Of a DNA stretch of 64,000 nucleotides, positions 33,876 to 42,797 are shown in pieces (the first letter of the stretch is position 1; every line of letters starts with the position of its first letter). Source of the DNA: JAFGHJ01 sp964525555 (GTDB lineage: Bacteria > Hydrothermota > UBA3072); NCBI GenBank assembly GCA_964525555.1, contig CAZGHN010000001.1, forward strand, positions 372,001 to 436,000, written 5' to 3'. The notes beneath the pieces were generated by a model, which was given only the letters and a program-made list of their open reading frames with translations, made no database searches and was not told the DNA's origin. The translations under genes were made by a program, and so were the position numbers.

Positions 33876-35135
33876 TCAGGCTCCCCTTATCTGTCCGTTA
33901 CCTCTTATTATGAACTTGGTAGAAGTCAGTTCCTTTAAACCCATGGGACCTCTTGCGTGCAATTTTTGAGTGCTGATACCGATTTCTGATCCCATTCCGA
34001 ACTGCCCACCATCGGTAAACCGGGTAGACGCGTTAACGTAAACTGCCGCAGCATCCACCTCTTTTAAGAATTTATTGGCATCATTATAATTACTCGTTAC
34101 GATAGATTCGGAATGTTTCGAGCCGTACTTATAAATATGATTTATTGCATCATCTATACTATCCACTATCTTGACCGCCATTATGTAATCCAGATATTCT
34201 TCATACCAGTCATCCTCAGTAGCTTTTTTAATATCAGCTACTATCTTTCTCGATGCAGCGCATCCCCTGAGCTCAACGTTATTTTCGGAAAACTTTTTAT
34301 AAATAAGGGGGAGAAAAGCCCCTGCTTTATCTTTATGTATAAGAAGGGTCTCGGCAGCATTACAAACTGCAGGACGGTCGGTCTTTGCGTTATAAACTAT
34401 TTTCAAAGCCATATCTATATCCGCTGAAGAATCTACATACACATGACAGTTACCCACACCTGTTTCGATGACGGGAACACTCGACTCCTTTACAACCCGC
34501 TGAATTAGACCTGCTCCTCCCCTGGGAATCAAAACATCAAGATAATTGTTCATCTTGAACATTACCTCCGCGGCTTTACGATCTGTTGTCTGAACTAATT
34601 GAACAGATTCTTTAGGCAAACCCTCTGTAACAATAGCATCCTGAATTATTTTCGTTAATATCTGATTAGAAATAAAAGCCTCAGAACCACCTCTAAGAAG
34701 AACGGCATTACCAGCCTTAAGGCATAATCCCGCGACATCCACGGTTACATTTGGTCTTGCTTCATATATAATACCTATAACTCCAAGAGGAACTCTTATC
34801 TTACCCACTTCAAGCCCATTAGGTCTTCTTTTAATTCCTAAAACTTCACCAATGGGGTCTTCAAGCTGTACTACTTCTCTTAAGCCCTTTGCCATACCTT
34901 TGATTCTTTTTTCATTTAATTCCAACCTATCCAAAAGGGCTTTCGAAAGCCCGGCTTTCCTACCAGCTCTCATATCCTTATCGTTAATTGAAATAATTTC
35001 TTCCGATGAGTCTTCAATTTTTTTGGCAATGTTTAGTAATGCCCTATCTTTAATATCGGTCGAGGCATTAGCCAATATTCTCGAAGCTTCTTTTGCTTTT
35101 TTACCTTGTGCTAAAACCTCTTCTTTTATACCCAT
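33876..35135 (-). CDS. proA: Gamma-glutamyl phosphate reductase
   Basis: 419 residues, full length. This NADPH-dependent enzyme of the aldehyde dehydrogenase fold reduces gamma-glutamyl phosphate to glutamate semialdehyde in proline synthesis. Landmarks: RPNGLEVGKIRVPLGVIGIIYEARPNVT, LKAGNAVLLRGGSEA, the Rossmann part LDVLIPRGGAGLI, the catalytic Cys in TDRPAVCNAAETLL, and FTDGGQFGMGSEIGISTQKLHARGPMGL near the C-terminus. Its ATG follows the proB stop codon directly with no gap, so translation is coupled; this fixes the start. Confidence 0.96.
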   Translation of the reverse strand: MGIKEEVLAQGKKAKEASRILANASTDIKDRALLNIAKKIEDSSEEIISINDKDMRAGRKAGLSKALLDRLELNEKRIKGMAKGLREVVQLEDPIGEVLGIKRRPNGLEVGKIRVPLGVIGIIYEARPNVTVDVAGLCLKAGNAVLLRGGSEAFISNQILTKIIQDAIVTEGLPKESVQLVQTTDRKAAEVMFKMNNYLDVLIPRGGAGLIQRVVKESSVPVIETGVGNCHVYVDSSADIDMALKIVYNAKTDRPAVCNAAETLLIHKDKAGAFLPLIYKKFSENNVELRGCAASRKIVADIKKATEDDWYEEYLDYIMAVKIVDSIDDAINHIYKYGSKHSESIVTSNYNDANKFLKEVDAAAVYVNASTRFTDGGQFGMGSEIGISTQKLHARGPMGLKELTSTKFIIRGNGQIRGA

Positions 35136-36278
35136 TTAACAACCTCCTATAACCATATTTCTTCTATGAATTATCTCTTCCTGATTTATGTAACCCAGTA
35201 TAGAGAAAATCTCACTGGAATGGTGACCTTTTATTTTTTCAATTTCATTACTGGAATAGTCAACCAGTCCCTTTCCAATCTCCTTCCCCTCGCTATTAAG
35301 TATTTTTACCAAACCTCCCGAGGAAAATTCACCAACCACTTCCTTAACTCCACCGGGCAGCAAACTTTTACCTTTATTCACAAGAGCATCTTCCGCCCCT
35401 TCATCGACTTTAAGACTACCACAGATTGGCACATTATAAGTAAACCATTGCTTTCTCTTGCAAAGACTATCTCCGGAAGGAAGAAATGTCGTACCCAGAT
35501 TATACTCCTTATCCTCTTCAAGCATGTCTACCAAATCCACAATCACATTTTTCCTATATCCGGGACCGATAACCATTATTATTCCCGATCCTACTGCGGC
35601 TTTCGCAGCTTCAATCTTGGTATACATACCCCCAGTACTAACTTCACTACCCGTGCTACCCGCTAATTTCTCTATCTCAGGAGTAATTTCTTCAACTTTC
35701 CTTACAACTTCAAGAGACTCAGCAGCTGCCTGAGAGGGATCGCCCTTATAAAGCCCTTCTACGTCGCTCAAATTTATTAAAACATCGGCTTCTGCAAGAC
35801 TAGCTACCCTTGCCGACAAACTGTCGTTATCTCCAAATTTAATCTCACTAGTCGCAACAGTATCATTCTCGTTGACGATAGGCACAACCTTATATTCCAG
35901 AAGTGTAATAATCGTATTAAAGGCATTCAAATAGCGATCTCTATCTTCAAGGTCCCGAGAAGTAAGCAGAATCTGAGCTCCTTTTTCTCCATATTCACGC
36001 AAAAATCTGTTGTAGACGCCAATCAAAAGCCCCTGCCCTATTGCTGCCATTGCCTGCTGTTTGGGTATCAACTTGGGTCTTTTCTCACAACCTAACTCAC
36101 CCATACCTGCACCTATCGCTCCGGAAGTAACAAGGATTACTTCTTTACCTCTATTCTTAAGGTCGACCAACTGCCTGACGATATTATCTATCATCGTAAG
36201 ATTAAGCTTGCCTACGGAATGGGTTATTGTAGAACTTCCTACTTTTACAACAATTCTTTTAAACTTTTTTGCTTTCAT
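35136..36278 (-). CDS. proB: Glutamate 5-kinase with PUA domain
   Basis: 380 residues: amino-acid-kinase domain (about 1-260) and C-terminal PUA domain (about 285-365). It phosphorylates glutamate on the gamma carboxylate, the feedback-regulated first step to proline. Landmarks: RIVVKVGSSTIT at the N-terminus, VTSGAIGAGMGELG, VPIVNENDTVATSEIKFGDNDSLSARVA (substrate pocket) and GTGGM-type TGGMYTKIEAAKAA. A promoter ends six bases before the ATG with no Shine-Dalgarno, so the proBA message looks leaderless. Proline inhibition is expected from the family; no regulatory RNA is seen. Confidence 0.96.
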   Translation of the reverse strand: MKAKKFKRIVVKVGSSTITHSVGKLNLTMIDNIVRQLVDLKNRGKEVILVTSGAIGAGMGELGCEKRPKLIPKQQAMAAIGQGLLIGVYNRFLREYGEKGAQILLTSRDLEDRDRYLNAFNTIITLLEYKVVPIVNENDTVATSEIKFGDNDSLSARVASLAEADVLINLSDVEGLYKGDPSQAAAESLEVVRKVEEITPEIEKLAGSTGSEVSTGGMYTKIEAAKAAVGSGIIMVIGPGYRKNVIVDLVDMLEEDKEYNLGTTFLPSGDSLCKRKQWFTYNVPICGSLKVDEGAEDALVNKGKSLLPGGVKEVVGEFSSGGLVKILNSEGKEIGKGLVDYSSNEIEKIKGHHSSEIFSILGYINQEEIIHRRNMVIGGC

Positions 36279-36284
36279 GTCTTG

Positions 36285-36312
36285 AATATAAAACCTTGAT
36301 TTTATTTGTCAA
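36285..36312 (-). promoter_or_regulatory. Promoter, leaderless type, of proBA
   Basis: Minus strand TTGACA (36307-36312), 16-base spacer, TATATT (36285-36290), six bases (CAAGAC) to ATG 36278. Confidence 0.65.
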
Positions 36313-36329
36313 TAGTAACACATACCTAT

Positions 36330-36556
36330 CCCACCCATTAATTAGCCAAGCATTTACACGGATAAACACTGATTCTTTAAGTTGTTTTATTTTTTTGACT
36401 AATGACCAGTGACAAGTGACTTATGATTAAATTACTCACACAGAGACACGGTAAACACAGAGCCTAGAAAGAAAGTTGAATGGTCAAATTGTTAAATAGC
36501 TGAATTGGCCTCCCGTCCTTTCTTCTTTTTTCTATGTGTAGCGTTTGCAATATTAC
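36330..36556. repeat. Modular intergenic repeat
   Basis: Words CACGGATAAACACTGATTC, TAATGACCAGTGACAAGTGA, CACAGAGACACGGTAAACAC/AGAG and AGTTGAATGGTCAAATTGTT/AAATAGCTGAATTGG. They recur at 14290, 28050, 48130 and 62105. No gene seen. Confidence 0.7.
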
Positions 36557-36562
36557 ACGAAA

Positions 36563-37045
36563 TTACTTTTCGTATCTCCAAATTTTTGGAAACACAAAAG
36601 ACACTTCCTTTTTGTATTTTCCATACTCAGCGTCAAACCTTTCACTTAAGTAATCCTCCTCTTTCTTTATCAATATTCTAAAAAAAATATACATCACGAA
36701 AGGAACAGAGAATGCTATCCAGGATTCAAATAAGAGGCAAACTCCCGGAACTGTAAGAAAAATAAAAGAAGAATATAAAGGATGCCGACATATAGAATAA
36801 ACACCCTTTGTCCTTAGTATATCCTTAGAATAAGCTTTATGTACAGAAAAAGCCGAAGCAATATATAACAATAACCCAATAATTATAAGAAGAATACCCG
36901 GAATTAAAAATGCCATATACGGCAAGAATTTTATATGAAAAAACGGGTAAGTAAAATAATCAATAAAAATAATTATAGCTAAATACCCCAAAGATAAACC
37001 CGCGAATTTAATACCTATACCCCAAAACGGAATTCTATCTGACAT
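36563..37045 (-). CDS. Isoprenylcysteine/phospholipid methyltransferase-family membrane protein
   Basis: 160 residues with four hydrophobic segments. The C-terminal half has the family signature GVYSICRHPLYSSFIFL (R-H-P-x-Y), then KEEDYLSERFDAEYGKYKKEV, as in ICMT/NnrU/PEMT-type methyltransferases that use S-adenosylmethionine in the membrane. The substrate is unknown; a lipid or quinone-like molecule would fit. It starts two bases after the RND protein stop codon and has a GGAGA site, so it is co-transcribed with the exporter. That suggests modification of the exported lipid, which is inference. Confidence 0.75.
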   Translation of the reverse strand: MSDRIPFWGIGIKFAGLSLGYLAIIIFIDYFTYPFFHIKFLPYMAFLIPGILLIIIGLLLYIASAFSVHKAYSKDILRTKGVYSICRHPLYSSFIFLTVPGVCLLFESWIAFSVPFVMYIFFRILIKKEEDYLSERFDAEYGKYKKEVSFVFPKIWRYEK

Positions 37046-37047
37046 AT

Positions 37048-39798
37048 TTATTCTCCTTCCCCACCTTTATCTGCTTTTAGAAGATTTCTTTTAACTATTC
37101 TTTCTGCTATATTAATAATAGAAGGCATGAACAGAACCGTGGTAATAAAACACGCACCAACTCCCAAAAACAAAAGCGCTCCAAGTCCGATAAAACCTCT
37201 GTATTTAGATATCATAAGGGAACCGAAACCAGCCATAGTTGTAAGAGAAGTAAGGAGTACCGCTTTACCTGTACTCAAAAGCACATGAGGAGTACTGTTA
37301 AATCCTTCCACTCGATATCGATGTAAAATATGAACTCCATCATCTATACCTATCCCGACGATCATGGGTATACCTATTACATTAACCACCGTAAGCATCA
37401 TTCCAAATGTAGAAAGGAGGCCCAACATCCACAAGCCTCCGGCAATCAGAGGAATAATACCTAAAAGGGCAAGCTTTAAACTTCGAAAATCCAACCACAA
37501 TAAAAGAACTACTATAAACAAAGTTAGTACAGTTGCTCTCTTTCCGTCTCTACCAATCAATTCAATCAAACGAAGAAAAAGAGGCGGGAATCCGGTAGCT
37601 CTTTCGCTTACCAACTCAACCTGCTTGCTGAACCTTCTTAAATTTTCAAAATTCCATATATACTCTCTGGGAAATATATTAACAAGAAAAAGATCTTCGG
37701 CTTCGTTAACATAACGGCTCTTTATATTATACGGAATATTATCAAGACTTAGAAATTCAGGGTTTGACATATCATAAGCTTTCTTTCTCAATAAGGGTTC
37801 GTAAAATCTCTGAAATTCATTGAGCGCTTTAATTGCTCTTTCAGGATTTTTCCTTATCTTCCCTGCAAGGTTCAATATAATACTGTTCGGATTATCCGAT
37901 TCGGGATCTCCGATTATTTCCCTACACTTCTTATCGACCTTATCCTGCCCTCCGATAAAAGCAAGCTGAGAAAGCTCATAGATGTTCATATCAAGCCGTT
38001 CGAGCTGCTCTATCAGCCTTTGTAAATTGCCTGATGATATGGGAATATTTCTTTTATTTCGAGCAAGCAAATTTCTTATTTTCTTTATATAAACAAGTCT
38101 CTTTTTCTGCTTTTCGATAGGCGGACAAAAGTCTCCTATATTTTCGATAGTCGAAAAAGAGGGCATTTCTCTCGCTTTTTCAGCCAATTCATAGGACTCT
38201 TCAACTGTAGATGCGGTTACCATTGCATAATCGATAGAAAGGTCAAATGCATCAACGATTGTATCCTGAAGCATTACTGTAGGAAGACCTCTCGGTTCAA
38301 TATTAAGCATGTTATAATCAAATCTTAGCCTATATTTATACTGAAAGAAGAAAAATCCGGTAAGTAAAAATCCTATTAAAAGATACATTAAGGGGCGTCT
38401 ACTTACACTTTTCCCAAAATTCTCCAGAGCTGTAAATTCAATATTTTTTGGCTGAAAAGGTTTTTTTATGAATCTCGAGGAAAATCTTTCCATTGCAGAA
38501 AGAAAAGCAGGCAAACCAACTATAGTAACAACCATAGCACATATTATACCCATACCCAGAATAGCGCCCATCTCCTTTATACCCCTTGTAACAGATATCA
38601 TAATAGCAAAAAAGGCCGAGGCAGTAGTTAAAGCTCCGGTGATAATTCCGCCTCCCGAACGCACTAAAGCTTCCTCCATTGCCGTAGGGGCATCCTTATC
38701 TATTGCTCTCCGTTCACTATAAAGAGAAATAATATGTATCGAATAATCAATACCTAAACCAATCAGAATGACTCCGAACATGGCCGTCATTATATTCAAT
38801 CTTCCGGGATAAACAGCAACAAGACCTACAGTAATTATAATAGCCAACATGAGATTAACTCCCGCAAGTATCGGTATACTCAACATCCTGAAAGTTAGAA
38901 CAAATAATAAAACAACAAGTATTAAAGCGAGTATAAGCCCATGCTTCATGTCTCTCTGCGTATAATACATTTCATCTCTCTGCAAAGGAATACTTCCGGT
39001 AAGACCCGCCTTCACACCCGGAAAATTTACCAAATTTTTGTTTAAAATAGCCTGAATAGAATCGGTTGAGGCTACATCTTTTTCTATGTCCATCTCGTTA
39101 AAAGTAGGCTTAACGGTCATCAAAAGAATTCTCTTATCCTGAGAGATAAAATAAGGATCACCGTAAAGGAACCTTTCAACTGCCGCCTCGGCAATTTCCT
39201 TTTCCGATTCTTCTGGATAACTAATAAACCTATCCATTGCGGTAATCCAGTACTGGAATCCATCAAGGGAGCGGACCGCTTCATCTTCTTTCTGTTTTGT
39301 GCTGAGTGCTTCATCGTCTCCGATGTATACTTCTTCGAAATTATCGTTAACACTACTCAAGAGAGGTATAAGATTTAAATCGGTAAACATATCATAGGTT
39401 TTTTCCAGGTCCTTCTCTTTCATAAGCATAAACCCGTGTCGAGCAAAAAAGTCTATATCGATCTTGTAGTATACTTCATCAACATATTCTGTCAGTTTCT
39501 CAATTTGCGAAGTTATTTTATCGGCAAATTTCTTTATTTCTTTTTCCTCACCCTGTACCACAACTATTGAATTCGTAGCGCTATGGAATTCCTTTAAAAT
39601 CCTGTCAAACTCCTTTGCCATAGGCTCTTTTGCCGGAAGCATATCAGCCCAGCTCATCTCCATTGTGAATCTTTTTGTTGCAGAAAAATAAATTATTATA
39701 CCTAAAGAAAGCGCCGTCACAAAAAAAAGATAACCCAAAACCCGCCATGGATGAGTCATCGAAAAACGGGCCCAAGCCTTAAGTAATCTCTCTCTCAT
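37048..39798 (-). CDS. RND/MMPL-type exporter (hydrophobe/lipid family)
   Basis: 916 residues, two repeats each with a large periplasmic loop and a six-span membrane block. First span at about 18-38. Transport blocks at about 270-440 and 735-900. Characteristic segments are GVILIGLGIDYSIHIISLYSERR and, in the second half, VIGIPMIVGIGIDDGVHILHRYR, carrying the paired Asp of the proton relay (GIDYS, GIDDG). Members of this group move lipids or other hydrophobic molecules to the outer membrane. Upstream genes encode a barrel protein and a LolA-like protein, a set known from hopanoid-type RND loci, so a lipid-export role is well supported. The 230 bases separating it from those genes hold a repeat element. 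Confidence 0.9.
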   Translation of the reverse strand: MRERLLKAWARFSMTHPWRVLGYLFFVTALSLGIIIYFSATKRFTMEMSWADMLPAKEPMAKEFDRILKEFHSATNSIVVVQGEEKEIKKFADKITSQIEKLTEYVDEVYYKIDIDFFARHGFMLMKEKDLEKTYDMFTDLNLIPLLSSVNDNFEEVYIGDDEALSTKQKEDEAVRSLDGFQYWITAMDRFISYPEESEKEIAEAAVERFLYGDPYFISQDKRILLMTVKPTFNEMDIEKDVASTDSIQAILNKNLVNFPGVKAGLTGSIPLQRDEMYYTQRDMKHGLILALILVVLLFVLTFRMLSIPILAGVNLMLAIIITVGLVAVYPGRLNIMTAMFGVILIGLGIDYSIHIISLYSERRAIDKDAPTAMEEALVRSGGGIITGALTTASAFFAIMISVTRGIKEMGAILGMGIICAMVVTIVGLPAFLSAMERFSSRFIKKPFQPKNIEFTALENFGKSVSRRPLMYLLIGFLLTGFFFFQYKYRLRFDYNMLNIEPRGLPTVMLQDTIVDAFDLSIDYAMVTASTVEESYELAEKAREMPSFSTIENIGDFCPPIEKQKKRLVYIKKIRNLLARNKRNIPISSGNLQRLIEQLERLDMNIYELSQLAFIGGQDKVDKKCREIIGDPESDNPNSIILNLAGKIRKNPERAIKALNEFQRFYEPLLRKKAYDMSNPEFLSLDNIPYNIKSRYVNEAEDLFLVNIFPREYIWNFENLRRFSKQVELVSERATGFPPLFLRLIELIGRDGKRATVLTLFIVVLLLWLDFRSLKLALLGIIPLIAGGLWMLGLLSTFGMMLTVVNVIGIPMIVGIGIDDGVHILHRYRVEGFNSTPHVLLSTGKAVLLTSLTTMAGFGSLMISKYRGFIGLGALLFLGVGACFITTVLFMPSIINIAERIVKRNLLKADKGGEGE

Positions 39799-39825
39799 AT
39801 CAAACCCCCTTTTTTTAAAAAGAAT

Positions 39826-40028
39826 TTAGGAGCAAGAAGCTAGAATCCCACCACCAGAAAACATTATCTCACACAAAGCCACAAAGGACGCAAAGCCCCC
39901 CACACACTTTTTTTAACTTTGTTTTTTATTCTTCTTACTACTCTCTACTTCCTACTCACTATCATCTAAATCCAAAATCCTAAATCCCAATTTACTAATT
40001 TTGCTTTTTGATTTTTGATATTTCATTT
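39826..40028. repeat. Modular intergenic repeat carrying one arm of a 91-base exact inverted pair
   Basis: Bases 39842-39932 are, letter for letter, the reverse complement of 48289-48379. On the minus strand the order is GGATTTAGGATTTTGGATTT, AGTGAGTAGGAAGTAGAG, AAACAAAGTTAAAAAAAG, CTTTGCGTCCTTTGTGGC, TTTGTGTGAGATAATG, GGTGGTGGGATTCT. It separates the exporter gene from its presumed barrel partner. No gene seen. Confidence 0.9.
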
Positions 40029-40031
40029 TAC

Positions 40032-41219
40032 TTAGAAGTATACCCTCCCACGGATTAATACACCATTACCAAGCCTACTGTTATAAACCTTTCTCTCGCT
40101 TCCAATATAAATATTACCCATAATATCCAAATCCATATTCTCAAAAATATTGTAATCAATCACAGGAACGAGAGCAGAACTAGCGTCATTTACGCTAAAG
40201 ATAGATAAAAACTGCAAATTTACCAAATCAGTCAGCGGATAACTTATCATCCCATAAATCTGATCCCGGCATATTGTTTTGCTTTCTCCCAAATAAAATC
40301 TAAGCCAATCATTAATATTGTAATCCTCGTATCTTGTTTTCCCTCTTTCATTTCTATGATATTCTAGTAAAACGTAAAGGCCGGACTGGAAAGTATAATC
40401 TGTTCCAACCAAGAATTCATAGAAATCATCCGATGTCTCCATAAAATTATAAGCCCCCTCACCCCATATACCCAAGCCAAAAAGCTGACCTACAAATTCG
40501 AATCCCGCAAGCCTTCTACGCTCGACTGAACCGGGAGGAGTATAGAAATCAGTAAGGCGGTCTTGAAACTCATACACTGTAGCAACAAAATCAAAATGCC
40601 CTAAACCGACTTTTAAACGAAGAAGCTTTCCGGAATCTTTCCAACCATCTGCAATAGGTGAATAAAGAAGCATAAAATTTACCCTATCCAATAGCATAAA
40701 GTCAAGTCTCGCACCATTATGTCCGGGCTGTTCATACGTAGGGTCCAATGCATTTTTCGTGTTAAAGACATCGACCGGATTCGAAAAATAACCCGTACCA
40801 ACGGAAATTTGCTGTTTACCGAAAGTGCATGCAAACCTGGAATTTGTAACTCTAACATAAACGTTATCAAGATATAAAGTATCCTTGAATTCATAAAGAA
40901 AATAATTCTGCATCCCGGCAGGAACTTCATTTCTTATATCAGAAGAAAAAAAATCAAGAAGATTCCAGTTCTTTTTACCATAGTAAAGATTCCAAATAAT
41001 ATTAGCGCCAAATTCTACACCGCCGGCCGAATGCTGTAAATCTAACCTGAATTTATTAGTGTTCATTTGATAAGATTCTCCCTCTCTATAAAGAAAAATA
41101 AATTGCGGTTCAAAATACCCGAAAACATCAAGATCTTCGGTAGCGGCATTAGACACTATCGCAGAGCCTGAAACAAACACAAATAAAATTAACTTATTTA
41201 AAATGGTATTACCTCTCAT
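40032..41219 (-). CDS. Outer-membrane barrel protein of the RND/LolA-like set (DUF1302-like)
   Basis: 395 residues, signal peptide at about 1-25 (FVSGSAIVSNA). The body is a run of amphipathic strands ending in an aromatic residue (IRGRVYF), the usual last strand of an outer-membrane barrel recognised by BamA. Internal features such as FGKQQISVGTGYFSNPVDVFNTKNALDP resemble the DUF1302/porin-like proteins found beside lipid-type RND exporters. The ATG overlaps the stop of the LolA-like gene (ATGA at 41216-41219), so the two are translated together. Proposed role: the outer-membrane end of the lipid pathway. The exact family needs a profile search. Confidence 0.75.
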   Translation of the reverse strand: MRGNTILNKLILFVFVSGSAIVSNAATEDLDVFGYFEPQFIFLYREGESYQMNTNKFRLDLQHSAGGVEFGANIIWNLYYGKKNWNLLDFFSSDIRNEVPAGMQNYFLYEFKDTLYLDNVYVRVTNSRFACTFGKQQISVGTGYFSNPVDVFNTKNALDPTYEQPGHNGARLDFMLLDRVNFMLLYSPIADGWKDSGKLLRLKVGLGHFDFVATVYEFQDRLTDFYTPPGSVERRRLAGFEFVGQLFGLGIWGEGAYNFMETSDDFYEFLVGTDYTFQSGLYVLLEYHRNERGKTRYEDYNINDWLRFYLGESKTICRDQIYGMISYPLTDLVNLQFLSIFSVNDASSALVPVIDYNIFENMDLDIMGNIYIGSERKVYNSRLGNGVLIRGRVYF

Positions 41220-41986
41220 TTTTTCATACCCATTTCCGTAAAGAGTTCATCGGGAAGATCTATATCATAAGTTACCTCTCTGGTATTCATAGAAGTCTTC
41301 GTATTATCGAGTCTATTATACATAACCATCTTCATTGGAGTCGGAATATCATCGATTACTTTTACATCACTTAAAATGAGTTCTTTTTCAAGAAGACTCG
41401 AATCTTTCCCATGATAATAACTAATGGTAACAGGAACATAAGTTTCCTTAACAACCCACATAACAAGACGTGAATATCCGGCATCGGAATTTTCCTTTCT
41501 TGTGAGTTCAATCTTATAACATAATGTGCCTTCTTTTTCCTCTTCATCGATCAAGTTAGAATTATAATCATTAATAAACGCATTAGAAGAACCAAGGTCT
41601 TCATAAGAAAAATCACTACCCTGAATTTTTTGTCTTTTAGCGTGAGTTGCAAGTTTTCTTACTCTTTTAGTTCTCGGAAAATAGGTCCATATATCATCGG
41701 CATTATTAAGCATTAAAATTGTCTGTCCCTTAACTCTTACCGGTTCAAGATATTTTATTAGACTTTTTTCTCCTTTGTTTTTCGAATATGCTTTATATAC
41801 AAATGTTCGTTCCTGGTTACCGGAAGTAATTATCGTCATCTCCATTACTGCTTCCGATTGCTCAGGATTTAATGTTTCCGTCATCGTCTTTATAATTTTT
41901 TCGGCAGTAATTTTTTTCTCCGTTTCCTCTGCTATCAGTCTAAAACATACAATTAAAACAAAAATAAACAAAACTTTTCTCAACAT
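41216..41986 (-). CDS. LolA-like outer-membrane lipoprotein-sorting protein
   Basis: 256 residues from ATG 41986; a frame extension to 42010 exists, but AGGAGG falls inside it, just ahead of 41986. Signal peptide at about 1-19 (VLFIFVLIVCFRLIA). The mature protein has the half-barrel LolA-like pattern: I-I-K-x-M-T-E...VMEMTIITSGNQERTF, KSLIKYLEPVRVKGQTILML, DDIWTYFPRTKRVRKLATHAKRQKIQGSDFSYEDLGS, ending DVKVIDDIPTPMKMVMYN. This variant is routinely encoded next to MMPL/RND exporters and is thought to ferry lipids through the periplasm. Followed directly by the barrel gene. Confidence 0.85.
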   Translation of the reverse strand: MLRKVLFIFVLIVCFRLIAEETEKKITAEKIIKTMTETLNPEQSEAVMEMTIITSGNQERTFVYKAYSKNKGEKSLIKYLEPVRVKGQTILMLNNADDIWTYFPRTKRVRKLATHAKRQKIQGSDFSYEDLGSSNAFINDYNSNLIDEEEKEGTLCYKIELTRKENSDAGYSRLVMWVVKETYVPVTISYYHGKDSSLLEKELILSDVKVIDDIPTPMKMVMYNRLDNTKTSMNTREVTYDIDLPDELFTEMGMKK

Positions 41987-42006
41987 ATTTCCTCCTCGTA
42001 CGGCCT

Positions 42007-42085
42007 TCATAAGAAAGCAGTCGATTAGTTAAATACTAAAATCGTCAAATAGGCCCATCTACCCATTTACATATCAATTCATTTA
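42007..42085. repeat. Short intergenic word repeat
   Basis: AGTCGATTAGTTAAATACTA, AAATCGTCAAATAGGCCC and CCATTTACATATCAATTCAT, matching the TTAATTAG/GTTAAAT vocabulary at 1800-1880 and 22207. Confidence 0.45.
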
Positions 42086-42235
42086 TTCTTCTTTAAAAAT
42101 TATTCTATCAATATAATCGTAATAACTATACTTAATTCTGTCAAGAAGAATTCTGTGTTATTAACTTCCGGCTACCAATCTTTCATATTGACTAATACCA
42201 GAAATCAATTAACCTTTATAAAAAAGGGAGGGCTA

Positions 42236-42556
42236 ATGCTTAAGGACAGATTTATTAAAATAGTATTGGTTTTAATCACGATTCTTCTCTGCTTAAACTT
42301 ATTTAAAAACAACATTGCGTCTCCTCTATTATATATAGAGGCCAAAGCTATGCTCGGAGATGACGAAGCTCAGATAGTTGATTTATCTGAAATATTAGAC
42401 ATTGCCTGCAGTGCTGACGGAAAGTACGTATATGTAGTGGGTGAATTCTTCGACACAAAGGAAGAAAAAACAGATAGAAAATGCATATTAAGTTCAAACA
42501 ATTTCGGAAGACCTGGTAGTTGGAAAATGGTGGCAAAGGAAAAGATAGACTTTTAG
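42236..42556 (+). CDS. Small exported or anchored hypothetical protein
   Basis: 106 residues from ATG 42236, which has GGGAGG seven bases ahead; the frame extends to 42155 but without such a site. One hydrophobic segment at about 7-26 (IVLVLITILLCLNLF) acts as signal or anchor. The remainder contains D-L-S-E-I-L-D-I-A-C-S-A-D-G-K-Y-V-Y-V-V-G-E, resembling a beta-propeller blade fragment (SADGKYVYV), and a GRPGSWKMV segment near the end. Two Cys (about residues 59 and 89) could pair. It may be a short relative of propeller-type secreted proteins. It stands alone, with a strong hairpin downstream. Function unknown. Confidence 0.6.
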   Translation: MLKDRFIKIVLVLITILLCLNLFKNNIASPLLYIEAKAMLGDDEAQIVDLSEILDIACSADGKYVYVVGEFFDTKEEKTDRKCILSSNNFGRPGSWKMVAKEKIDF

Positions 42557-42680
42557 AGAAGTTCCGAGAAAATATAATCATACAATTTTTGGTTGGATCT
42601 AGCTGTTAGCTAAAAAAGAAATAAAACTCTTTGTATCCTTCGTGTTTTTATATGAGAAACTTTCTTGTGAGGGGCGATCG

Positions 42681-42733
42681 TTTAAAAATAAAAAAAACAG
42701 GGGGAGTTCCCCCTGTTTTTTTATTTTTAAAAA
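42681..42733. terminator. Near-perfect bidirectional terminator hairpin
   Basis: CAGGGGG-AGTT-CCCCCTG at the tip, extended by an A-run/T-run stem (AAAAATAAAAAAAA against TTTTTTTATTTTT). It works for the small + gene upstream and for the minus-strand gene ending at 42798. Confidence 0.85.
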
Positions 42734-42797
42734 TTGAAGAATCGTCCAAAATTCAGGTCTCAAATCAAGACCTTGCAATCCCCTCTAACGGGATTAA

